Part shown: positions 28,201 to 34,875 of the stretch, piece by piece
Layout: every line of letters starts with the position of its first letter
Numbering within the stretch: the stretch's first letter is position 1
Source of the DNA: Deltaproteobacteria bacterium
GTDB lineage: Bacteria; Desulfobacterota; Desulfuromonadia; Desulfuromonadales; Geopsychrobacteraceae
DNA length: 61,990 nucleotides
Assembly (NCBI GenBank): GCA_024279255.1
Contig: JAJRRT010000011.1
Coordinates: 1 to 61,990, forward strand
Reading direction: 5' to 3'
Position numbers and translations under genes: made by a program
The notes under the pieces: generated by a model
What the model was told of the DNA's origin: nothing
Database searches by the model: none
What the model saw: the letters and a program-made list of their open reading frames with translations, nothing else

Positions 28201-28326
28201 TCTGAACGCCACGCAAAAATGATCGGCATCCGTAAGTATGCTATGAAGCCAATCAGTATGAGTCAACTCGCCAAAATTGTTAGAAAAGTTCTAGACGAAG
28301 ATGGGCTCCTTGTGTCTGGCGGTTAA
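25246..28326 (+). CDS. Hybrid sensor kinase with ABC-type binding-protein sensor domain
   Basis: A 1026-aa membrane sensor. A signal or anchor segment (about 10-30) leads into a periplasmic domain of about 290 residues of the ABC_sub_bind type, beginning PRHILLLNSYHQNMTWV. A membrane helix near 345-365 is followed by two PAS domains (about 385-500 and 510-630). HisKA has its His in GGIAHDFNNVLAIIRGN, then comes an ATPase domain (DTGTGMNEE, GSGTGMGLSVVYG). A C-terminal receiver has its Asp in LVLTDQTMPEM. Output must pass through a further partner, as no DNA-binding domain is present. It is a single gene with its own terminator. The ligand is probably a small periplasmic solute. Confidence 0.9.
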   Translation: MDLFRFFTHTKIIILIILLLLTGVQAVYASAPRHILLLNSYHQNMTWVKDIVRSVEDELKSDQSDLVLHVENMDSKRFHSDPYIKSLYHFYQAKYRQTKFDLILLSDNNAYDFLREYRDELFPGVPVVFCGVNFFQEEQLAGLRDFTGVEEVFDAAATLEIVLRNHPDTREVFIVNDYLKTGRAWEQAIRQQLEPFSSKLNLRYAENLSLAELEGQLSKLGPGSIVLFGVYFSDRDGHYVTYERIGEVLSQSSKVPVYCLLEFNVGEGVIGGSVISGTSQGQRMTAMGKRILQGMSAAQVPVVRTGTTQNIFDFGQLKRFGIHEDKLPTDHLIINQPFSFYREYRELILLTFGFIGLLLLAILILLRNIRQRQLAENLLLESTQKFETLFDQSFEFIGLMTPDGILLDANRTSVKFTGQKKEDLLNQPLWETAWWQHSTGAQRQLRKEIKLAASGEIAHFETTHCSATGSIHNIDFSITPLFNESGQVTLLVPEGRDISEHKKNEALISRQRAEFSAIFDSISDAIVFVDPQRQIIRVNPAFTRILGYQPEEVIGHTTQIIYADPESYIAQGQKRFNFQASSEDMFFENEYRRKDGSSFVGEALGVKVLDRNGKKIGFMATIRDITERKLIEQDKKGFEAHLQQIHKMEAIGTMAGGIAHDFNNVLAIIRGNIDIIQRKQKNGIPFEKNLEHINKSTSRATDLVKQILAFSRQEKPELSPVNLVFALNESLRLMRSTIPATVEIMNTVDKEKIHINADDTQLQQILINLCTNAVHAMEARGLLTVNLQEVTLSQDEIPVVTNQQGGRYARLTVADTGTGMNEETIARIFEPFFTTKPVGSGTGMGLSVVYGIVNSHGGFITVDSVPGQGTSFNLYFPIVSIEEVEPEMPAEKSLPVGTEHILFVDDEKHISDICSEMLVSLGYEVTSLTKSKEALVAFKGDPQKFDLVLTDQTMPEMTGTELSSELLKARPNIPIILCSGFSATTSERHAKMIGIRKYAMKPISMSQLAKIVRKVLDEDGLLVSGG

Positions 28327-28361
28327 GTTAGATCAAGCTTTTATTGATTGCGATCTGTAAT

Positions 28362-28407
28362 ACAAGAAACGGCCCCACCTGAACGACAGGCAGGGCCGTT
28401 CTTGTTT
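28362..28407 (+). terminator. Terminator of the hybrid kinase gene
   Basis: The arms ACAAGAAACGGCCC and GGGCCGTTCTTGT pair with one bulged base around an inner short stem, and are followed by TTGTT. The rest of 28408-28780 contains no gene that I can support. Confidence 0.75.
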
Positions 28408-28785
28408 GTTGTCCTCTAATGCGATCCTGAATTGCCTTAGGATTAATAGCACACCCATCATCAGTAGATCCGTCTCAAAACTTCTAATGGTTGAGGCACA
28501 GGTGAGCGATGTTCCTGGTTCCCCATCACATCCTGGCCTGCCGTACAGCTTGGTGCATGTCGCAACGATAATTTTAATAATCCCCGGTTTTTTCTATTCT
28601 TCTTCACCTGCGGCCTCAGGTTCGATGCAAAACTCCCCAGTGTGGAAATTTTCCCTAGTATCATAATCCGGTTATTGCCGTATTCCTCTATGAAAGTGTT
28701 TCTTTCCTCCCCAGTTTCAAACTCGGCGATTTTGCTGATTTCCTGTAAAACTGACTAACTTACTGATTTAAAACAGTGTTTGCTG

Positions 28786-28802
28786 TTGGCATCCTGCTTG
28801 CT
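28786..28802 (+). promoter_or_regulatory. Sigma-54 promoter of the Fe-ADH at 29.0 kb
   Basis: TTGGCATCCTGCTTGCT matches the -24/-12 consensus with the correct ten-base spacing. The start site would be near 28813, giving a leader of about 190 bases. Confidence 0.8.
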
Positions 28803-29005
28803 ATATGGGTATGCAGGTTGTTGAAGAGCCTTGGTGACACAGAGTTCAGATCAATCTATTGGAGAACAAGTTGGTCGTTAGAACGAGGTTATTGCGTTGT
28901 TGCCCATTAAATTCGAATTACAACTCATGACCAGGTATCTCGTTAATTCACTCGTGCTCAGAACAAACGATAAAGCTGAGTACAAAACAACAGGAGGAAG
29001 TATCC

Positions 29006-30211
29006 ATGTCCCACAATAAAGACGTCCAAAGAACCCTTAAGAATGAAAGACTCGAATACCCGATCAAGATGATGCATGCCTATCCGTCAGTTAATGTTGG
29101 CTGGGGCGCGCACACCATGGTCGGCAACGATGCCAAGGCGCTGGGTATGACCAACGCTCTGATCGTCACTACCGGTCTGCGTGGTACAGGTATTGTTGAG
29201 ACAATCCAGGGCGTACTCAAGGCTGCTGGCGTGAACTCTGAAGTCTTTTCAGGTGTGACTCCAAACCCGAAAGACCATGAAGTTATGGCTGGCGCCAAGG
29301 TTTTGGCCGCTGGTAGTTTTGACGGTCTGATCAGCCTTGGTGGCGGTAGCTCACATGATGCATGTAAGGCGATCAAACTGGTTCATAGTCATGACGGTCA
29401 GGATGTTAGAAGCTTTGAAGGTGCTTTCAAGGCTACTAAGGCTAACACTATCCCTCAGTTGGCGATCAACTCGACTTCAGGTACCGGTTCAGAAGTCTCT
29501 TGTTTCTCGATCATCAACCACACTGACAAAAAATACAAAATGGCCCTGTTTGATCCTAACTGTACCCCAAGCAAGTCGATCAACGATCCATTGATTCACC
29601 AGTGTATGTCGAGTGACCTCGCTGCCTATACCGGGATGGACGCCTTGGCTCATGCCGTTGAAGCTATCTCTTCGCGTCTGGGTGTTGTCTCCGCTTATGG
29701 CCCAGGCTTGAGCGCCATTACCTTGATCTTTGAAAACCTGCGTCAATCATCCATGAACCGTAACAACGATAAGGCGATCGAAGCGATGGTCTGGGCTGAA
29801 ATGGCCGCAGCTTATAGCTTCAACAGCGCCGGTCTCGGTCTGATCCACAGTATGGCTCACGCCCTGGGCGGTATGTACGATGCTCCGCACGGTCTGTGCA
29901 ACGCCATCGGTCTTGGCCCGGTCATGAGCTTCAACTTGCCAGCCTGCCCAGAGCGCTTCCGGATGATGGCAATTGCTGCTGGTATTGATGTTAATGGCAT
30001 GACCGATATGGAAGATGGTCAGGCATTCATCGACGCTTGCCTGCAACTGAAGGCCGATCTGGGGATCACCAAAACCTTTGCTGATCTCGGTCTGCTCGAA
30101 AAAGATATCGAAGGATTAGCAAAGTTCTCGGTCAATGATATCTGTACCGAAGGCAACCCGACAGATACCGGTCTGCAGGACATGATCGGCATCTTCAAGC
30201 AGTGCCTGTAA
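29006..30211 (+). CDS. Iron-containing alcohol dehydrogenase
   Basis: A group III alcohol dehydrogenase of 401 aa, cytoplasmic. The coenzyme loop LGGGSSHDACKAI is near 116-128. The metal-site segments are GMDALAHAVEA (Asp and His), GLIHSMAHALGGMYDAPHG (two His) and the flanking NSTSGTGSE. It resembles the methanol/1,3-propanediol dehydrogenase branch more than the ADH at 18.3 kb does. AGGAGGA precedes the ATG. Codon use is unusually regular and G/C-ending, which suggests strong expression. It is a single gene between a sigma-54 promoter and a strong terminator, so it is probably highly induced on a particular alcohol. Confidence 0.94.
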   Translation: MSHNKDVQRTLKNERLEYPIKMMHAYPSVNVGWGAHTMVGNDAKALGMTNALIVTTGLRGTGIVETIQGVLKAAGVNSEVFSGVTPNPKDHEVMAGAKVLAAGSFDGLISLGGGSSHDACKAIKLVHSHDGQDVRSFEGAFKATKANTIPQLAINSTSGTGSEVSCFSIINHTDKKYKMALFDPNCTPSKSINDPLIHQCMSSDLAAYTGMDALAHAVEAISSRLGVVSAYGPGLSAITLIFENLRQSSMNRNNDKAIEAMVWAEMAAAYSFNSAGLGLIHSMAHALGGMYDAPHGLCNAIGLGPVMSFNLPACPERFRMMAIAAGIDVNGMTDMEDGQAFIDACLQLKADLGITKTFADLGLLEKDIEGLAKFSVNDICTEGNPTDTGLQDMIGIFKQCL

Positions 30212-30243
30212 AAAATAATTAACTCATTGTTTATGTGAGTTGT

Positions 30244-30298
30244 GCCGCTGGCTCCGCAACGAAACCTCTCTCTTCTGCGCGGTGCCAGCGGCTTTTTT
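30244..30298 (+). terminator. Terminator of the Fe-ADH gene
   Basis: The stem GCCGCTGGC / GCCAGCGGC is followed by six T. The 31-base loop can form a further short stem. Confidence 0.85.
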
Positions 30299-30353
30299 CT
30301 CCAAGGTGTCAGCTTTCGGATCGATAATTTCAACTCTTAAATATGAGGTTGGT

Positions 30354-31265
30354 ATGGTTAGTTCGATTACTCAGCAAACGATTTCAGATCTGCTTAAGGC
30401 CAACGGTTATATTGCCGATGATGCGATTGCTACCGCAGTTTTTTTGGCCCTCCGCATGGAGAAACCGATTCTGATCGAAGGACCTCCAGGTGTCGGAAAG
30501 ACAGGTCTCGCCAAGGCTCTTTCTGTGGCTTTGGATTTCCCGAAGGTCCGGCTGCAGTGTTATGAGGGGATTGACGAGGGTAAAGCACTCTATGACTGGG
30601 AGTATGGTAAGCAGCTCCTCTATACTCAGTTACTGCGGACTCAGCTGGATAACTATCTTTCCGTATCCGCTGATTTAAAAGAGGCCGTCGAGCGACTATC
30701 ATCAGAAGAGAGTCTGTTCTTTTCTGAAAACTTTCTGGTGCAGAGGCCTATCTTACGTAGTTTCATGTCTCAAAAGCGTTCACTGCTGCTGATCGATGAA
30801 ATTGACCGGTCAGATGATGAATTTGAAGCTTTGCTCCTCGAATGTCTCAGCGACTTTCAGGTTTCGATCCCCGAACTGGGGGTTATAACCGCCAAGCGCA
30901 AACCACTGGTGATCTTGACGAGTAACGGCACCCGAATGATCTCTGATGCTCTGCGTCGTCGTTGCTTGTATCTGTACATTGGTTATCCAGAACTGGAGCG
31001 AGAAGTTGCGATTGTTCGCGCCAAGTTCCCCGATATCTGTGAAACGCTGGCTCGTCAGATGGTGGTTTTCCTCAACAAGGCGCGTGAGCTGAATTTGCGG
31101 AAGCCGCCGAGTGTTTCTGAGGCCTTGGACTGGGCTCAGGTCCTCTCCATCATGAAAGCGAACCAGCTGACTCCCGAGGTGGTTTCCGGTACCGTCGGCG
31201 TGATTGCCAAGCACCAGTCGGATCTGCAGAAAGTTACGGAGCTGGCTACCCAGGAATTGGCCTAA
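30354..31265 (+). CDS. MoxR-type AAA+ ATPase
   Basis: An AAA+ chaperone-like ATPase of 303 aa. The Walker A motif GPPGVGKT and Walker B motif LLLIDEIDR are clear, with sensor 1 in ILTSNGTR. MoxR-family ATPases work with VWA-domain partners to mature or activate metalloenzymes and other complexes. The start at 30354 is chosen because GAGGTT precedes it and the family begins here; a longer in-frame reading would start inside the preceding terminator. The VWA gene follows with a 3-base gap, matching the CoxD/CoxE-like arrangement. The client is unknown. Neighbouring dehydrogenases are possible. Confidence 0.9.
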   Translation: MVSSITQQTISDLLKANGYIADDAIATAVFLALRMEKPILIEGPPGVGKTGLAKALSVALDFPKVRLQCYEGIDEGKALYDWEYGKQLLYTQLLRTQLDNYLSVSADLKEAVERLSSEESLFFSENFLVQRPILRSFMSQKRSLLLIDEIDRSDDEFEALLLECLSDFQVSIPELGVITAKRKPLVILTSNGTRMISDALRRRCLYLYIGYPELEREVAIVRAKFPDICETLARQMVVFLNKARELNLRKPPSVSEALDWAQVLSIMKANQLTPEVVSGTVGVIAKHQSDLQKVTELATQELA

Positions 31266-31268
31266 AGT

Positions 31269-32678
31269 ATGGAACGGATTGTTACCAGCTTTGTCGCTGC
31301 TCTACGTGAGCAGGGCATCCGTGTTTCGCCTGGAGAGAGTATTGATGCCGTACAAGCTTTAGGCGTCTGTGGCATGAAGAGTCGGAAGATGTCTCGACAA
31401 CTCCTGCGCCTCACGCTTGTGAAAAATGTGAACGACATTCCAACGTTCCATGAAGTTTTTAACCTGTTTTTCAGTCGCTATCAGTTTGTCGGTCTTGACG
31501 AAGACCTCCCGACTCTGATGGATGCTGCCATCACTGAGATAGAAGGTGAATTTACCTACCTCGACGTAGTGAAGGATGACCATGATGACGATCTCGGTCC
31601 CCTGATCAAGATCGAAAGCGAGATCGACCCGGAAGACCTGGCCGAGCTGAAAAGCCTGACTGAGATCGACCCGGATGATACCGACGGCACCGAAATGCAG
31701 GTCAAGATGAAGGGCTATCGCGGCAAAGCGAAGAAGCCCCCACGCCCGACCCGCCGTTATACGCAAAATCCACTCACCATAGAACTGGATAAAAGCAACA
31801 GTTACGGTGACAGCATTACCTTTACCCCTGAAGAACAAATTGCCATGCAGGATGTCGTCTCGAAGATGATGTTGCGTCTGCGAAAAGACATGAAGCGGAT
31901 GAAGAACAATCAGAATCGCGGCAAGCTGCATGTCATCCGAACCATTCAAAAAAATTACCGCCACGATATGGTCCCGTTTCAGGTGATCATGCGCCGCAAG
32001 CGCCGTGAGAAACCGCGATTGGTGGTGCTCTGTGACGTCAGCTTTTCGGTCAGTCATGCGTCGCGTTTCATGTTGTTGTTACTCCATACTTTGCATAATC
32101 AACTGCTCGATGTGCGCAGTTTTATCTATAACCGGGATCTCGCCGAGATTACCGAAATGCTCGCCAATATGCCGGTCAATGATCTGATGGAAACGATCGA
32201 CACCGGAGAAATCGTCGATCTCGATGAAAACAGTAGTTTCGGCGAGGTTTTTCTGAAATTCAAAAAAAATTATCTCGAAAATCTGCGTGGGCGTCCGGCC
32301 GTCATCATTCTCGGAGATGGTCGCAACAACTACGGTGACGCCAATGACTGGGTGCTCGATGAAATCCGCGAGAAGTCCCGTTACATGTTGTGGCTGACCC
32401 CGGAAGAGCGTGACACCTGGAGTCGCGGTGACTGTCTGATGGATATCTATGGCTCCTATTGCGACAAGGTCGAAGTTGTGAAAACCGTCGATGATTTAAG
32501 TCTGGTTGTCGAAGACCTGCTGCGCGATGTTTATGCTGACCAGGCTCATCCCATCGATCGGAAACTGCTGCGTGAGGCCAAAGCCGCACAAACTTATGAC
32601 TCAGCCGATTATTATCGACGCGGGAGTGCAGCGGGCAGTGAACCGGTTTTTGACCCTACGGGGCGCAGCAAGTGGTAA
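31269..32678 (+). CDS. VWA domain protein (CoxE-like), MoxR partner
   Basis: A 469-aa protein with a C-terminal von Willebrand factor A domain. The metal-ion adhesion site DVSFSVS is near residue 256, the loop with ENSSFGEVF further on, and GDGRNNYGD provides the last metal contact. The N-terminal half is helical, with an acidic stretch (KDDHDDDLGP) and a basic linker. In CoxE-like proteins this domain hands substrates to the MoxR ATPase. The gene is coupled to the ATPase and to a small cysteine-bearing protein after it. Confidence 0.9.
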   Translation: MERIVTSFVAALREQGIRVSPGESIDAVQALGVCGMKSRKMSRQLLRLTLVKNVNDIPTFHEVFNLFFSRYQFVGLDEDLPTLMDAAITEIEGEFTYLDVVKDDHDDDLGPLIKIESEIDPEDLAELKSLTEIDPDDTDGTEMQVKMKGYRGKAKKPPRPTRRYTQNPLTIELDKSNSYGDSITFTPEEQIAMQDVVSKMMLRLRKDMKRMKNNQNRGKLHVIRTIQKNYRHDMVPFQVIMRRKRREKPRLVVLCDVSFSVSHASRFMLLLLHTLHNQLLDVRSFIYNRDLAEITEMLANMPVNDLMETIDTGEIVDLDENSSFGEVFLKFKKNYLENLRGRPAVIILGDGRNNYGDANDWVLDEIREKSRYMLWLTPEERDTWSRGDCLMDIYGSYCDKVEVVKTVDDLSLVVEDLLRDVYADQAHPIDRKLLREAKAAQTYDSADYYRRGSAAGSEPVFDPTGRSKW

Positions 32679-32697
32679 TTTCAGAAGGAAGAAAACG

Positions 32698-32946
32698 ATG
32701 GCAGAAAACCTGAAGTGCGACAGTAAAAATCATAGCAAACACATGTGCGCCCTCACCGCACAGGGGCTTGACGACTGTATAACAATTCTTTCGGATAAGC
32801 CGGTTGTGACATGCAAATATTGTGGTGCTAAGTCGAACAGCATCAAAAATATCTGCGCCGCTCATTTAGGTGCCGATGCGCCCAACATAGAAGGTGGCCA
32901 CGGTGTAGTCAGCCTCGATGATATCGGCAAATCACACACAGGCTAG
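32698..32946 (+). CDS. Small Cys-containing protein, unknown function
   Basis: An 82-aa soluble protein with five cysteines, including a CKYCG knuckle near residue 40 and single Cys in KCDSKNH, MCALTAQG and NICAAHL. His residues nearby (NHSKHMC) make a zinc or Fe-S site plausible. It follows the VWA gene by 19 bases with AGAAGGAAG upstream, so it belongs to the MoxR/VWA unit. I do not recognise a family. It could be an adaptor or client of the ATPase pair. Confidence 0.7.
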   Translation: MAENLKCDSKNHSKHMCALTAQGLDDCITILSDKPVVTCKYCGAKSNSIKNICAAHLGADAPNIEGGHGVVSLDDIGKSHTG

Positions 32947-32989
32947 TGTTATTAAATGGTCGGTTTTTGGTTCAGTTTTAGATTTTAAC

Positions 32990-33115
32990 GCCCATCCCCC
33001 GTGTGAAGCGCAGGGAACCGCCAAAGGCGGCAAGGAGGTCGGGGCACCTTTTGATCCAACCTTTTGGGTGGGCAAAAGGTTGGGCGGCGTTCGGGGCCGC
33101 TACCCCGAGGTCCAT
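32990..33115. repeat. Dispersed intergenic repeat-like sequence with hairpins
   Basis: This G/C-rich block reads like the boilerplate intergenic repeats of many proteobacteria (GCGCAGGGAACCGCCAAAGG and a following CAAGGAGGTCGGGGCACC). It contains the inverted repeat CAACCTTTTG / CAAAAGGTTG and a second hairpin CGGGG..CCCCG. It separates the MoxR/VWA unit from tpx. Repeat status is from remembered resemblance; only one copy is in the window. Confidence 0.45.
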
Positions 33116-33153
33116 TCCCTATAAAACGATCCAACTAGAAGGAGCCCCCCCAA

Positions 33154-33731
33154 ATGGAAGAAAGAACCAATGTCACCAAATTCCAAGGAAACTCCGTCAT
33201 CTTGCTAGGTCCAGCACTCAAGGTCGGCGACCAGGCTCCAGATTTCCAGGTGGTTGATACCTCGCTGACACCAGTGACACTTGCTGATTTCAAAGGCAAA
33301 ACCAAGATCATCTGTACCGTTCCCTCCATCGACACTCCGGTTTGTGATACCGAAGTCCGCAGGTTTAATCAGGAGGCCGCTCAACTTCCTGACAGTATGG
33401 TCGTGCTGACTATTAGCCTGGACCTCCCTTCGCCCAGAAAAACTGGTGTGCCGGGGCAGGAATCGAGCGCGTTACAACTCTCTCCGATTATCAGGATCGC
33501 AGCTTTGGCTCAGCCTATGGCGTGCTGATCAAGGAGTTGAAACTTTTGTCCCGTGCCGTGTTCATTGTGGATGCTGAAGATAAGATTACCTATATTCAGC
33601 ATGTCCCTGAAATAACCGAGGAGCCCGATTATGCGGCGGTTCTCGTCACGGCAAAGAACGAAATAGATACCAAAGAGATACCAAAGAGATCCCTGGAGAT
33701 GGTGTCTGTGGGGGCTATTGAGACGCCGTAA
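33154..33731 (+). pseudogene. tpx: Thiol peroxidase Tpx, frameshifted
   Basis: Tpx is a peroxiredoxin that reduces peroxides with thioredoxin. The first 92 codons give a good Tpx N-terminus: KVGDQAPDFQVVDTSL and the peroxidatic Cys64 in PSIDTPVCD. After VLTISLDLP the frame breaks at 33428-33431. Adding one T to the run there (CCTTCG to CCTTTCG) restores the family sequence FAQKNWCAGAGIERVTTLSD, including the resolving Cys. The correct frame then runs on through YGVLIKELKLLSRAVFIVD to a stop at 33729-33731. The gene as given would yield a truncated protein without the resolving Cys. Either a recent mutation or a homopolymer sequencing error explains it. Confidence 0.88.
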
Positions 33732-33762
33732 GCACTCGGCGCTCTACATCAAAAGGGGAGTT

Positions 33763-34875
33763 ATGAGCCGGATACTGTTGGCGCCTGGCCGCTATGTTCA
33801 GGGCGCTGGTGCAATCAATGAAGTCGGTCTGCACGCTGCCCGTCTCGGGACGCGAGTTTTTGTCATCGGCGGAAAAACGGCGCTGTCGATCTGTGCTGAG
33901 AAGATAGCGCAGAGCCTTAACGAAAAAGGGCTTGCTTGCAGTCAGGAGCAATTTGGCGGGGTTTCATCGCGCAAGGAGATCGCGCGCCTGAGCAAAATTG
34001 CTGCCGAGCAAAAAGCAGACATCATCATTGCCTTGGGGGGTGGTGCCTCGATCGATGCCGCCAAGGCGGTCGCCCACGAGATGAATCTGCCGGTCATCGT
34101 GATTCCCTCGACTGTGGCGACTGATGGCCCCGGTTCCGCACTCGCCGTTATTTATGACGAGGATGGCGTGTTTGAGAGCTATCTTCACCTGCGGCGCAAC
34201 CCCGATTGTGTGCTGGTGGATACTGCAATTATTGCCAGTTCGCCGGTAAGATTTCTTGTGGCTGGCATGGGGGATGCTCTCGGCACTTGCTGGGAAGCAG
34301 GAACCTCAATTCGTAGTGGCAAACCCAACTCTTTTTCCGGGGGACAAACACCCACTCTGGCCGTGCAAACTCTATCCAAACTCTGCTATGAAACCTTGCT
34401 TGAATCAGGTTGCCAGGCAAAAATTGCCGTAGAACTCAATATGGTGACTCCGGCACTGGAGGCAATCGTCGAAGCGAATACGCTGATCAGTGGTCTTTGT
34501 TCAGAAAACGCAGGCCATGCCGCAGCACATTCCATTCATAATGGTTTGACGACCCTTCCGGCGACAAAAAAGAAAATGCATGGCGAAAAAGTTGCATTCT
34601 GTCTTCTGGCACAACTCGTTTTGGAAGGGCAGGCCAGCAAAGATATCCTGAAGGTTCAGGAATTCTGTTTCAATGTTGGGTTACCCATCTGTCTGGCAGA
34701 TTTGAACCTCCCCAACGCGTCCATTGAGGAGATCAGACAGGTCGCTGAGGCCGCGATTGTTGAAGGGGAAACTATCCACGTGAGCAGGGGTCCCGTCACG
34801 GCATCACTTGTCGAAGCGGTTATCTGGACTGCGGATGCTCTCGGAGTGGCATATAAAAAGCGACAGAGATGTTAG
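33763..34875 (+). CDS. Glycerol dehydrogenase-like Fe/Zn alcohol dehydrogenase
   Basis: A NAD-dependent dehydrogenase of the GldA branch of the Fe-ADH superfamily, 370 aa. It opens with SRILLAPGRYVQGAGAINE. The coenzyme loop LGGGASIDAAKAVA and STVATDGPGSAL are typical of GldA. Metal-site segments are GMGDALGTCWEA (Asp), HAAAHSIHNGL (His) and KMHGEKVAF (His). The start at 33763 follows AGGGGAG; an in-frame upstream ATG overlaps tpx. The substrate could be glycerol or another diol. It overlaps the following sensor kinase gene by seven bases, echoing the Fe-ADH/kinase coupling at 18-20 kb. Confidence 0.9.
   Translation: MSRILLAPGRYVQGAGAINEVGLHAARLGTRVFVIGGKTALSICAEKIAQSLNEKGLACSQEQFGGVSSRKEIARLSKIAAEQKADIIIALGGGASIDAAKAVAHEMNLPVIVIPSTVATDGPGSALAVIYDEDGVFESYLHLRRNPDCVLVDTAIIASSPVRFLVAGMGDALGTCWEAGTSIRSGKPNSFSGGQTPTLAVQTLSKLCYETLLESGCQAKIAVELNMVTPALEAIVEANTLISGLCSENAGHAAAHSIHNGLTTLPATKKKMHGEKVAFCLLAQLVLEGQASKDILKVQEFCFNVGLPICLADLNLPNASIEEIRQVAEAAIVEGETIHVSRGPVTASLVEAVIWTADALGVAYKKRQRC

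Noticed and set aside
28408..28780. Short frames on both strands in the gap after the hybrid kinase
   Set aside because: Composition is not protein-like and no start is supported. The region is best seen as upstream control DNA of the Fe-ADH.
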